Source: Azospirillum sp. TSO35-2 (lineage in GTDB: Bacteria > Pseudomonadota > Alphaproteobacteria > Azospirillales > Azospirillaceae). From it: DNA of 64,000 nucleotides. Shown here one piece after another: positions 8,618-16,642 of this stretch. The notes beneath the pieces are model-generated. The model was not told the DNA's origin. It saw nothing but the letters and a program-made list of their open reading frames with translations, and made no database searches. The stretch covers positions 1,786,987-1,850,986 of the forward strand of contig NZ_LGRA01000021.1 in NCBI RefSeq assembly GCF_003116095.1. Direction: 5' to 3'. The first letter of the stretch is position 1, and every line of letters starts with the position of its first letter. Both the position numbers and the translations under genes were made by a program.

Positions 8618-9394
8618 ATGACGATGACCGAACACCAGATCACCGCCCCGCACGCCGTTCTGCTGGTGGAGCCGCGCGACGGGTCCGAGCAGACCAGCGA
8701 GATGATCCGGGGCGAGCGGTTCCGGATTCTGGAGGAGCGCGCCGGCTGGCTGCGGGCGGAGAACGCCTTCGACGGCCATGTCGGCTGGCTGCCGCCCGGC
8801 ACCCCGCACGCGGAGCCGGTGGCGCCGACCCACCGTGTCCGGGCGTTGCGCGCCGACCTGCACCCGGCGCCGACGCACCGGGCGCCGCCGGTCGGCACGC
8901 TGAGCTTCGGGTCGTGGGTGACGCTGGACGGCCGGGCCGAAAACGGCTGGGTCGGGGTGGCGGACGGGCTGTGGCTGTTCGCCGGCTGGCTGGAGCCGGT
9001 CGACGACGCCCCGGCGGCCGATCCTCTCGCCATCGCCTTGCGCTTCCTGGAGACGCCCTATGTCTGGGGCGGTCGCAGCGCCTTCGGCATCGATTGTTCG
9101 GGACTGGTGCTGACCGCGATGGCGGCGGCGGCCGGCGTCGTCTCCCACCACAGCAGCGGCATGCAGCGCAAGGACGAGCGGCTGGGGACGTGGCTGTCCG
9201 ACGACGGCCGGGATGTCGCCTATGAACCCGGCGACATCGTGTTCTTCCCCGGCCATGTCGGGATGATGGTGGACGGGACGAACCTGCTGCACGCCACCGT
9301 CTTCACCATGTCAGTCGTGATCGAGCCGCTGGCCGAGGTCGCCAAACGCGCGGCGATCAACGGCGTCCGCCGCCCCGTCCTGCCGCGGGCGTAG
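8618..9394 (+). CDS. NlpC/P60 (C40) cell-wall peptidase with SH3-like domains
   Basis: A 258-residue protein. Residues ~10-125 hold two bacterial SH3-like repeats (ERFRILEERAGWLRAE; GWVGVADGLWLF). Residues 135-255 form an NlpC/P60 domain with catalytic C160 (FGIDCSGL), H213 (PGHVGMM) and H225. This is the YkfC/DPP-VI layout: gamma-D-glutamyl-diamino acid peptidases that trim murein peptides. No signal peptide is apparent, which points to cytosolic recycling of muropeptides. ATG at 8624 is an alternative start. The last 84 bp overlap the convergent cobA gene. Confidence 0.88.
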   Translation: MTMTEHQITAPHAVLLVEPRDGSEQTSEMIRGERFRILEERAGWLRAENAFDGHVGWLPPGTPHAEPVAPTHRVRALRADLHPAPTHRAPPVGTLSFGSWVTLDGRAENGWVGVADGLWLFAGWLEPVDDAPAADPLAIALRFLETPYVWGGRSAFGIDCSGLVLTAMAAAAGVVSHHSSGMQRKDERLGTWLSDDGRDVAYEPGDIVFFPGHVGMMVDGTNLLHATVFTMSVVIEPLAEVAKRAAINGVRRPVLPRA

Positions 9395-10276
9395 CGCCTC
9401 GCCGATCAGCAGCAGGGTCGGCCCCTTGCCGGCGGCCACGCCCTGCGCCGCCATGGCGCCGAGCGTCGTCCGGTGGTGCCGCTCGTCGGGGCGGCAGCCG
9501 TTTTCCACCGCCAGCACCGGCGTGTCGGTGGGCAGGCCGGCGCCGGTCAGCCCCTGCCCGACCGCGCGGGCCTGCTCGCGGCCCATGTAGATCGCCAGCG
9601 TGCCCTGGGGATCGGCCAGCCGCGCCCAGTCGGGGTCGAAGCGCTCGCCGTCGCGGCCGTGCGCGGTAACGAAGGTGACGGCGCGCGAGACGCCGCGCCG
9701 GGTCAGCGACAGGCCGGTGGAGGCGGCGCAGCCCAGCGCCGCGGTGATGCCGGGGATGACGCGGACCGGAACGCCGAGGGCGTCGAGATGCTCGATCTCC
9801 TCCCCCGCCCGGCCGAACACCATCGGGTCGCCGCCCTTGAGACGGACGACGCGCTTGCCGCGCCGGGCGTGGAAAGCGATCAGCGCGTTGATCTCCTCCT
9901 GCGGCAGCGAATGGCGGCCGGAGCGCTTGCCGACGCAGATCCGCTCCGCCTTGGGGTGGGCGAGGTCGAGGATGCCGTCGCCGACCAGGGCGTCGTAGAG
10001 CACCACCTCGGCGGCGGCGAGCGCCTTGACCGCCGCGACGGTCAGCAGTTCGGGGTCGCCGGGGCCGGCGCCGACGAGGGTGACTTGCCCCCACCTATCC
10101 TCCCCCGCTGGGCGGGGGAGGGACTGCCGCAGCGTTCCCGGACAAGCACTTGTCCCCTCCCCCGCCCAGCGGGGGAGGGTCAGGGTGGGGGCAAGGCCGC
10201 CGATGCCTGCGAACTGCGGGAATGCGAGGCGCGCCAGCGCCGCAAAGCCATCACGCCACTTCGCGTTGGTGAGCAT
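9311..10276 (-). CDS. cobA: Uroporphyrinogen-III C-methyltransferase (siroheme branch) with repeat-encoded N-terminal insert
   Basis: SAM-dependent methyltransferase making precorrin-2 for siroheme. It is the last gene of the nitrite/nitrate reductase operon, which needs siroheme for NirB. The SUMT domain starts at residue 66 (VTLVGAGPGDPELLT) and contains VRLKGGDPMVFGR and PGITAALGCAA. Residues ~29-64 are encoded by two inverted copies of a dispersed GC-rich repeat (10084-10196), an insert not expected in this family. No ATG, GTG or TTG is available between the repeat and the domain, so translation probably begins at 10276, within the end of nasA (26-bp overlap). The 3' end overlaps the NlpC/P60 gene. 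Confidence 0.87.
   Translation of the reverse strand: MLTNAKWRDGFAALARLAFPQFAGIGGLAPTLTLPRWAGEGTSACPGTLRQSLPRPAGEDRWGQVTLVGAGPGDPELLTVAAVKALAAAEVVLYDALVGDGILDLAHPKAERICVGKRSGRHSLPQEEINALIAFHARRGKRVVRLKGGDPMVFGRAGEEIEHLDALGVPVRVIPGITAALGCAASTGLSLTRRGVSRAVTFVTAHGRDGERFDPDWARLADPQGTLAIYMGREQARAVGQGLTGAGLPTDTPVLAVENGCRPDERHHRTTLGAMAAQGVAAGKGPTLLLIGEALRPRQDGAADAVDRRAFGDLGQRLDHD
10084..10196. repeat. Inverted pair of dispersed GC-rich palindromic repeats inside cobA
   Basis: Two copies of the element lie head to head. Each reads TTGCCCCCACC, a short variable spacer, then the hairpin CCTCCCCCGC-TGG-GCGGGGGAGG. Hairpins occupy 10099-10121 (forward) and 10156-10178 (reverse). The centre, GGACAAGCACTTGTCC, is itself palindromic. 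Both lie in frame within cobA. A third copy follows nrtA at 18060. Confidence 0.9.
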
Positions 10277-12938
10277 GACGCAGCACCTCCTTGAGTTCGG
10301 GGACGCAGGATCCGCAGTTGGTGCCGGCCTTCAGCGCGGCGCCGATCTCGGCCGGGCTGGTCAGGCGCTGGTCGCGGATCGCCGCCAGCAGGCGGGTGAT
10401 GCCGACGCTGAAGCAGGCGCAGACGATCCGGCCCTCGTCGGCCTTCGCCCCCGGGGCCCGGCCGGCGAGCAGGCCGGCGCGGGTGATGTCGTCGAGATCG
10501 TCGGCCTCCAACAGCCCGGCGAGCCAACTGCGCGGCGGCAGGCGGCCGTCCGCGGTGACGAACAGGCAGGCTTCCAACCGGCCGCCATCCAACCACGCCT
10601 TGCGCAGGCTGCCGCGGGCCTCGTCGCGGAACTCCACCAGCGTGCCGGCGGGGTCGAGGCCGGACAGCCACGCGCCGTCCTCGACATCCGGGATCGCGCC
10701 GGTGCCGGCCATCTCGATCAGGTGGCCGCCCTTGACAGCGCGCCGCGCCCAATAGCCGCCATGGGCCGGCTCGACCGGGCGGCGGGCCAGCAGGAAGGCG
10801 GTCCAGTCGGGGCGGTAGGGGCAGACGGTCGCCGGCATCCGCTTCAGGTCGGGCTGGCCGGACTGCGGGTCGACCGCCTCGTCGTCGATCAGCCGGCCGA
10901 TGACGCAGGCTTCGGTGAAGCGGTCGGTCCAGTGCATCGGCAGGAAGATGGTGCCTGCGCCCTGGGCGTCGGTGACGCGGACGCGGGCCAGCGCCTCGCC
11001 GGCGATGGTGGTGATGCGGGCGAGACCGCCGTCGGCAAGGCCGCGCGCCGCGGCGTCGGCCGGGTGGATGTCCAGGCAGGGTTCCGGCGCGTGGGCGGAC
11101 AGCCGCGGCGACAGGCCGGTGCGGGTCATGGTGTGCCACTGGTCGCGCAGCCGGCCGGTGTTCAGCAGCAGGGCGCCGTCGGGAACCGTGCGTGGCAGCG
11201 GCTTGGTGGTGACCGGCAGCAGGCGGGCACGGCCGTCGTCGGTGAAGAAGCGGCCGTCGCCGAACAGGCGCTGCTGCGGCTCGGCCCCGCGGCGCCAGGG
11301 CCAGGGGAAGGGGGCCAGCGCTTCGTAGCCGGCCTCGTCCAGCTCGGACAGGGCGCCGATGTCGAAGGCGCGGGCGCCGTCATTCTCGAAGCCCGACAGG
11401 GCGGCGTGCTCGCGGAAGATCGCCGCGGCGCTGTCGTAGGGGAAGGCGTCGGCGAAGCCCATGCGGCGGGCGACCTGGGTGACGATCCACCAGTCGGGCC
11501 GCGCCTCGCCCTCCCCCGCCCGGATGGCGCGCTGGCGCGAGATGGTGCGGTCGGAGTTGGTGACGGTGCCGTCCTTCTCGCTCCAGCCCATCGCCGGCAG
11601 GCGGATGTGGGCGAAGCGGCCGGTGTCGGTGTCGCGGATGCAGTCGGAGACCACCACCGTCTCGCATTTCGCCAGCGCGCGGCGAACGCGGCCGGCGTCG
11701 GGCATGCTGACCGCCGGGTTGGTCGCCATGATCCACACCGCCTTGACGGTGCCGCGCTCGATGGCGCGGAACAGGTCGACCGCCTTCAGCCCCGGCCGGG
11801 CGGTGACGCCGGGCGCGTTCCAGAAGCGGCGGACGCGGTCGACCTCCGCCACCGTGAAGCCCATATGGGCGGCCAACTGGTTGGCGAGCCCGCCGACCTC
11901 GCGCCCACCCATGGCGTTCGGCTGCCCGGTGACGGAGAAGGGGCCGCGGCCCGGGCGGCCGATGCGGCCGGTCAGAAAATGGACGTTCAGGATGCTGTTG
12001 ACGGTGTCGCTGCCCTGGGACGACTGGTTGACGCCCTGGGAATAGACGGTCACCACCCGCTCGGTCGCCGCGAACTCGGCGTAGAAGGCGGCGACCTCGC
12101 GCTCATCCAGGCCGCAGCGGCGGGCGACGGTGGCGACGTCGGGCGCCTCGGCGCGGGCGGCGGCCAGCGCCGGTTCGGCCCCGTCGGCGTGGGCGGCGAC
12201 GAAGCCGGCGTCGGTGTGGCCACGGCTGTCAAGATAAGCCAGCAGCCCGTTGAACAACACCGAATCGGTGCCGGCCTTCAGCGCCAGATGGCGGTCGGCG
12301 GCATCGACGCTGTCGGTGCGGCGCGGGTCGACCACGACGATGCGGACACCGCGGGACGCCCGCGCCGCCAGCAGCCGCTGGTTCAGCACCGGGTGGCACC
12401 AGGCGAGGTTGGAGCCGACCAGAACCACCAGATCGGCGCACTCGAAATCCTCATAGGTGCCGGGCACCGCGTCGGCGCCCAGGCCGCGCTTGTGCCCGAC
12501 CACCGACGACGCCATGCACAGGCGGGAGTTGGTGTCGATGTTGCCGGCGCCGATGAAGCCCTTCATCAGCTTGTTGGCGACGTAGTAATCCTCGGTCAGC
12601 AATTGGCCGGAGACGTAGAAGGCGACCGAGTCCGGCCCATGTTTGGCGACGGTGTCGGCAAAGCGCTGCGCCACCGCGTCCAGCGCCTCGTCCCAGCCGA
12701 CGCGGCGGTCGCCGATCTCCGGATGGAGCAAGCGCCCATCGGCGACCAGCGTGTCGGCCAGCGCCGCCCCCTTGGAACAGAGCCGCCCCCAGTTGGCCGG
12801 GTGGTCGGTGTCGCCGCGCACGGTGACGCCGCCATCCGCCGCGACGGTGGCGATCACGCCGCACCCGACCCCGCAATAGGGGCAGGTGGTCCGAACCTCC
12901 CGTTCGCCGCCGGAGGCAGGCTCCGGCCCATCAAACAT
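10251..12938 (-). CDS. nasA: Assimilatory nitrate reductase, catalytic subunit
   Basis: An 895-residue cytosolic molybdopterin enzyme reducing nitrate to nitrite. The N-terminal [4Fe-4S] motif is C19-x2-C22-x3-C26 plus a later CSKG. Bis-MGD-binding blocks include NIDTNSRLCMASSV, SQGVNQSSQGSDTVN and TGQPNAMGGREVGG. The C-terminal ~60 residues form a BFD-like [2Fe-2S] domain (CACF...CGSC), as in the long NasA/NasC forms. No Tat signal is present. The start at 12938 (MFDGPEPAS) overlaps the nirD stop by 8 bp; a longer frame to 12992 runs inside nirD and is unlikely. It is co-transcribed with nirB-nirD and followed by cobA. Confidence 0.95.
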   Translation of the reverse strand: MFDGPEPASGGEREVRTTCPYCGVGCGVIATVAADGGVTVRGDTDHPANWGRLCSKGAALADTLVADGRLLHPEIGDRRVGWDEALDAVAQRFADTVAKHGPDSVAFYVSGQLLTEDYYVANKLMKGFIGAGNIDTNSRLCMASSVVGHKRGLGADAVPGTYEDFECADLVVLVGSNLAWCHPVLNQRLLAARASRGVRIVVVDPRRTDSVDAADRHLALKAGTDSVLFNGLLAYLDSRGHTDAGFVAAHADGAEPALAAARAEAPDVATVARRCGLDEREVAAFYAEFAATERVVTVYSQGVNQSSQGSDTVNSILNVHFLTGRIGRPGRGPFSVTGQPNAMGGREVGGLANQLAAHMGFTVAEVDRVRRFWNAPGVTARPGLKAVDLFRAIERGTVKAVWIMATNPAVSMPDAGRVRRALAKCETVVVSDCIRDTDTGRFAHIRLPAMGWSEKDGTVTNSDRTISRQRAIRAGEGEARPDWWIVTQVARRMGFADAFPYDSAAAIFREHAALSGFENDGARAFDIGALSELDEAGYEALAPFPWPWRRGAEPQQRLFGDGRFFTDDGRARLLPVTTKPLPRTVPDGALLLNTGRLRDQWHTMTRTGLSPRLSAHAPEPCLDIHPADAAARGLADGGLARITTIAGEALARVRVTDAQGAGTIFLPMHWTDRFTEACVIGRLIDDEAVDPQSGQPDLKRMPATVCPYRPDWTAFLLARRPVEPAHGGYWARRAVKGGHLIEMAGTGAIPDVEDGAWLSGLDPAGTLVEFRDEARGSLRKAWLDGGRLEACLFVTADGRLPPRSWLAGLLEADDLDDITRAGLLAGRAPGAKADEGRIVCACFSVGITRLLAAIRDQRLTSPAEIGAALKAGTNCGSCVPELKEVLRHAHQREVA

Positions 12939-13323
12939 GGCCGCACGCCTTGCGGCAGCCGCCGCGCGACAGCTTGGCCTCGCCGAGGGCAAGCGCGACG
13001 CTGCGCCCCTCCACCCGCACCGGGACGTGGCCGGTGCGGCCCTCGTCCGGCGCCACCGCCTCGCCGGTCGCCAGCTCGATCACCCAGTTGTGCAGCGGGC
13101 AGGTGACGCGGTGGCCATGGACGATGCCCTGGGACAGCGGCCCATTCTTGTGCGGACAGCTGTCCTCCAACGCGAAGACCTCGTCGGCCGCCGTGCGGAA
13201 CAGGGCGATGTCGCCTTGGGGCGTGCGGACGACGCGCGAGCCCAGAACGGGGATGTCGTCGACGCTGCCGACCAGGGTCCACACGGTCTCAAGAGCGGTG
13301 GCTTCGGTGATGATGCTGTCCAT
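12931..13323 (-). CDS. nirD: Nitrite reductase [NAD(P)H] small subunit
   Basis: A 130-residue Rieske-fold subunit of assimilatory nitrite reductase. The two cluster-binding loops are C56-P-H58 (CPHKNGPLSQG) and C75-PL-H78 (CPLHNW), so unlike many NirD proteins it keeps all four Rieske ligands and probably carries a [2Fe-2S] cluster. It lies 6 bp after nirB and overlaps nasA. A Cys-containing tail (GGCRKACGHV) is unusual but may be only a consequence of the overlap. Confidence 0.93.
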   Translation of the reverse strand: MDSIITEATALETVWTLVGSVDDIPVLGSRVVRTPQGDIALFRTAADEVFALEDSCPHKNGPLSQGIVHGHRVTCPLHNWVIELATGEAVAPDEGRTGHVPVRVEGRSVALALGEAKLSRGGCRKACGHV

Positions 13324-13329
13324 GATCCG

Positions 13330-15843
13330 TTACCCCACTTCGGCGAGCAGATTGAATTCGTGACGGTCGACGCCCTTGGCGGCGCGCTCCGCCCACGGGT
13401 CGTCCTGCGAGAAGGTCTGCGAGAACAGGAAGCGCGCGTTGAGATCCCGGCGCCGCTCCGGATCCTCGACCAGCGCCGCCTTGATGTGGTCGAGCCCGAC
13501 ACGCTCCACCCACGGCGCGGTGCGCTCCAGATAGCGGGCCTCCTCGCGGTAGAGCTGCATGAAGGCGCCGGTGTATTCCAGCACCTCCTCCTCCGTCGCG
13601 ACGCGGACCAGCAGGTCGCAGGCCCGGACATGCAGGCCGCCGTTGCCGCCGACATGCAGCTCATAGCCGCTGTCGATGCAGACCACGCCGAGATCCTTGA
13701 TCGTCGCCTCGGCGCAGTTGCGCGGGCAGCCCGACACCGCCAGCTTGACCTTGTGCGGGGTCCAGGTGCCCCAGGTCATCCGCTCCAGCTTGACGCCCAG
13801 CCCGGTCGAATCCTGCGTGCCGAAGCGGCACCATTCCGACCCGACGCAGGTCTTCACCGTGCGCAGCCCCTTGGCGTAGGCGTGGCCGGAGACCATGCCG
13901 GCGGCGTTGAGATCGGCCCACACCGCCGGCAGATCCTCCTTCTTCACGCCGAACAGGTCGATGCGCTGGCCGCCGGTGACCTTCACCGTCGGGATGGCGA
14001 ACTTGTCGACCACGTCGGCGATGGCGCGCAGCTCCGACGCCGTCGTCAGGCCGCCCCACATGCGCGGCACCACCGAATAGGTGCCGTCCTTCTGGATGTT
14101 GGCGTGGACGCGCTCGTTGATGTAGCGCGACTGGTAGTCGTCGGTGTACTCGCCCGGCCAGGCGCACAGCAGGTAATAGTTCAGGGCCGGCCGGCAGGAG
14201 GCGCAGCCGTCGGGCGTCGTCCATTCCATCGCCTGGAAGACGTCCGCCATCGACTTCAGCCCGCGGTCGACGATGGCCGCCCGCACCGCGTCGTGGCTGT
14301 GGTGGGTGCATTTGCACATCGGCTTGACCGTCGGCGCGGCGGTGAAGCCGTCGCCCAGCGTCACCGCCAGCAACCGTTCGACCGTGCCGGCGCAGCCGCC
14401 GCAGGAGGCCGACGCCTTGGTGTGCGCCTTCACCTCGTCCAGGCTGGTCAGGCCCTTGTCGGTGATCGCCTTGACGATGGTGCCCTTGCAGACGCCGTTG
14501 CAGCCGCAGATCTCGGCGCTGTCGGGCAGGGCGGCGATGGCGGCGTTGGGGTCGCCGGCGTCGGCGCCGCCGAAGCCCTGGCCGAAGATCATCGTCTCGC
14601 GCTCGGCCGACACGTCGGCGCCGTCCTTCAGCAGCGAGAAGTACCAGGCGCCGTCCTTGGTGTCGCCGTACAGCACGGCGCCCAGCAGCTTGCCGTCCTT
14701 CAGCACCAGCCGCTTGTAGACGCCGCGGGCGGCGTCGCGGAACACGATGTCCTCGGTCCCCTCGCCGCCCGAGAAATCGCCGGCGGAGAAGACGTCGACG
14801 CCGGTGACCTTCAGCTTGGTCGAGGTGACGGAGCCGGTGTAGGCGCCCCCCTCCCCGCCCGCCAGCCGGTCGGCCAGCACCTTCGCCATCTCGAACAGCG
14901 GGGCGACGAGGCCCCAGGTGACGCCGCGATGCTCGACGCACTCGCCGACCGCGAAGATCGACGGGTCGCTGGTGCGCATCTGGTCGTCGACGCGGATGCC
15001 GCGGCCGCAGTCGAGCCCGGCCAGCTTGCCCAGCGCCATGTTCGGGCGGATGCCGACCGCCATGACGACGATGTCGGCCGGCAGCTCGCGCCCGTCCTTC
15101 AGCCGCACCGCGGTCACCCGCTCATCGCCCAGGATTTCGGCGGTGTCGGCGCCGGTCAGCACCTCGATGCCGCGGCGTTCCAGCTCGCGCTGGAGCAGCG
15201 TGCCGGCCGACGGGTCGAGCTGGCGTTCCATCAGCGTCGGCATCAGGTGGATGACGGTGACGTCCATCCCCTTGACCCGCAGGCCGTTGGCCGCCTCCAG
15301 CCCGAGCAGGCCGCCGCCGATCACCACGGCGCGGCCACCCCTGGCCGCCGCCTCCAGCATCGCGTCGACGTCGGCCAGATCGCGGAAGCCGATGACGCCC
15401 GGCAGGGTCGCCCCCGGCACCGGGATGATGAAGGGCATGGAACCGGTGGCGAGCAGCAGCCGGTCGTAGGACACCACCCGGCCCGACTGCGAGACGACGG
15501 TCTTGGCCGCGCGGTCGATGCCCTCCACCGGTTCGCCGGTCAGCAGCGTGATGCCGTTGGCGTCGTACCACTCGCGGCTGTTCAGCACGATCTGGTCGAA
15601 GGTCTTCTCGCCCGCCAGCACCGGCGACAGCATGATGCGGTTGTAGTTGGGGTGCGGCTCGGCGCCGAAGACGGTGATCTCGTAGCGGCCGGGCGCCTTG
15701 GCCAGCAGCTCCTCGACCGTCTTCATGCCGGCCATGCCGTTGCCGACCACCACCAGCCGCTCCTTGGCCGGGCCGGCGATGCGCTGTTCCGCCTCGTTCC
15801 GGTCAACGACGGGCCCGTTGTTCGATGAGAGATGCATGTCCAT
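13330..15843 (-). CDS. nirB: Nitrite reductase [NAD(P)H] large subunit
   Basis: An 837-residue cytosolic enzyme reducing nitrite to ammonium. Domains in order: FAD/NAD(P)H oxidoreductase (VVVGNGMAGM at 31-40, VVIGGGLLGLEA at 173-184), two BFD-like [2Fe-2S] segments (ICGCNGVCKG near 446 with CGGC at 481; CKC near 510 with CASC near 555), then the sulfite/nitrite reductase half domain and the siroheme/[4Fe-4S] domain (CVGSEWC near 655, SGCPRNC near 697). The start at 15843 is preferred over 15888. It is the first gene of nirB-nirD-nasA-cobA, whose leader contains a sigma-54 promoter and a terminator-like hairpin. Confidence 0.96.
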   Translation of the reverse strand: MDMHLSSNNGPVVDRNEAEQRIAGPAKERLVVVGNGMAGMKTVEELLAKAPGRYEITVFGAEPHPNYNRIMLSPVLAGEKTFDQIVLNSREWYDANGITLLTGEPVEGIDRAAKTVVSQSGRVVSYDRLLLATGSMPFIIPVPGATLPGVIGFRDLADVDAMLEAAARGGRAVVIGGGLLGLEAANGLRVKGMDVTVIHLMPTLMERQLDPSAGTLLQRELERRGIEVLTGADTAEILGDERVTAVRLKDGRELPADIVVMAVGIRPNMALGKLAGLDCGRGIRVDDQMRTSDPSIFAVGECVEHRGVTWGLVAPLFEMAKVLADRLAGGEGGAYTGSVTSTKLKVTGVDVFSAGDFSGGEGTEDIVFRDAARGVYKRLVLKDGKLLGAVLYGDTKDGAWYFSLLKDGADVSAERETMIFGQGFGGADAGDPNAAIAALPDSAEICGCNGVCKGTIVKAITDKGLTSLDEVKAHTKASASCGGCAGTVERLLAVTLGDGFTAAPTVKPMCKCTHHSHDAVRAAIVDRGLKSMADVFQAMEWTTPDGCASCRPALNYYLLCAWPGEYTDDYQSRYINERVHANIQKDGTYSVVPRMWGGLTTASELRAIADVVDKFAIPTVKVTGGQRIDLFGVKKEDLPAVWADLNAAGMVSGHAYAKGLRTVKTCVGSEWCRFGTQDSTGLGVKLERMTWGTWTPHKVKLAVSGCPRNCAEATIKDLGVVCIDSGYELHVGGNGGLHVRACDLLVRVATEEEVLEYTGAFMQLYREEARYLERTAPWVERVGLDHIKAALVEDPERRRDLNARFLFSQTFSQDDPWAERAAKGVDRHEFNLLAEVG

Positions 15844-15894
15844 GGCGTCTGCCTCGTCTCCAGTCCGGCCTGCCGCAAAGTCAGGCACGGGGCC

Positions 15895-15976
15895 AAAAAG
15901 AAAGGCGTCCGAACGGGCCGTGGCTCACCCCCCGCGAGAGCCTCGCGAAGGCGGGAAGCCGACCTGTTCGGACGCC
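15895..15976 (-). terminator. Attenuator-like hairpin in the nirB leader
   Basis: On the minus strand, an 11-bp perfect stem (GGCGTCCGAAC / GTTCGGACGCC; plus-strand arms 15904-15914 and 15966-15976) encloses a smaller CGCGAG/CTCGCG hairpin and is followed at once by TTTCTTTTTGG. It lies 52 bp before the nirB start and downstream of the sigma-54 promoter, where a NasT/NasR-type antitermination leader would be. Confidence 0.7.
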
Positions 15977-15987
15977 GTTGTCCGGGC

Positions 15988-16003
15988 GGTTCGTCGTCGA
16001 ACC
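15988..16003 (-). other. Upstream hairpin in the nirB leader
   Basis: A perfect dyad (GGTTCG, 4-nt loop, CGAACC) lies 11 bp upstream of the terminator-like stem in the nirB leader. Its closeness suggests the first of two stacked leader hairpins, as in ANTAR-controlled nitrate operons, though the loop does not clearly match the A-x2-G hexaloop described for ANTAR targets. Confidence 0.4.
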
Positions 16004-16093
16004 AGGGCCAAAGCCGCGCTGCGTCGCACGGATCCGGCCGATGGGCGGGCGGCGGCTGCGTTGCCGTCACCCGCGTTGTCTGGCCGATCCTTC

Positions 16094-16108
16094 GCAATCC
16101 GCGTGCCA
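16094..16108 (-). promoter_or_regulatory. Sigma-54 (-24/-12) promoter of nirB-nirD-nasA-cobA
   Basis: Read on the minus strand the site is TGGCACGCGGATTGC, with GG and GC exactly 12 bases apart, as RpoN requires. Transcription would start near 16082, giving a leader of about 240 nt that includes the attenuator-like hairpin. Confidence 0.85.
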
Positions 16109-16362
16109 ATCGCGCCGGCGGCGGGCGACGCCGGCAAAACGCAAGGGTTTCCGCGGAGTCCGGCACCGGGAGCCACCCGATACCTAGGTGCCTGTTTTTA
16201 GATCAGCCTTAGGTATTGCCTATGGCTTGGTCAGACCGCCTTGTGTGCGCCGCAAAAAGCAGCAGCGGCCGTGGGGCCACCCTGCGAAGGCTGATACCTT
16301 CCGCTTGGCCCCGCCCAAGGGAATCAAGCGTCCTGGCCGATTTCGCGGCAAATCCCATCCTT

Positions 16363-16377
16363 TGGCATGAGGCTTGC
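16363..16377 (+). promoter_or_regulatory. Sigma-54 (-24/-12) promoter of nrtA-nrtB-nrtCD
   Basis: TGGCATGAGGCTTGC has GG/GC with the exact 12-base RpoN spacing. Transcription would begin near 16389, about 254 nt before nrtA. It points away from the nirB promoter 255 bp to its left, so both operons are predicted to respond to nitrogen status. Confidence 0.83.
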
Positions 16378-16642
16378 GAAGGACGGGACCAGAGACGCGC
16401 CAACGACGGTGCGTGCATCCCAAGCGTCCAATGATGGGCCAGCCCCGGCAGTGTTGCCGACCCGGTATCGACGGGCCTTTCCCAAGGCTTTCCTACGGTC
16501 GATCCCGCTGGACGCGTTCGACGGACAGGGTGCCTCCGCCGCCATTGCCCGAAAAACAGCCAGTCCGGGGTTTGCCCAAGAAATCGACACCGGTGTCGCC
16601 ACCCGCACCGCTGGCCCTGATTTCAGAGATGGAGCATCCGAC

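Larger units (their letters stand above)
15844..16642. other. Divergent nirB/nrtA control region without genes
   Basis: This 0.8 kb region has no credible coding sequence. It holds a leftward sigma-54 promoter and long nirB leader with hairpins (15895-16108) and a rightward sigma-54 promoter and ~250-nt nrtA leader (16363-16642). Between them are dyads that could bind an activator: GGCACC/GGTGCC arms at 16162-16167 and 16187-16192, and a near-perfect 8-bp dyad GCCTTAGG/CCTATGGC at about 16205-16225. NtrC or NasT control is an inference from known nitrate-assimilation systems; neither regulator gene is in the window. Confidence 0.7.

Noticed and set aside
16389..16642. Attenuator in the nrtA leader like that of nirB
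   Set aside because: Small dyads (CGGCA/TGCCG; CGACAC/GTGTCG) occur but none is followed by a U-tract, so no terminator can be claimed.
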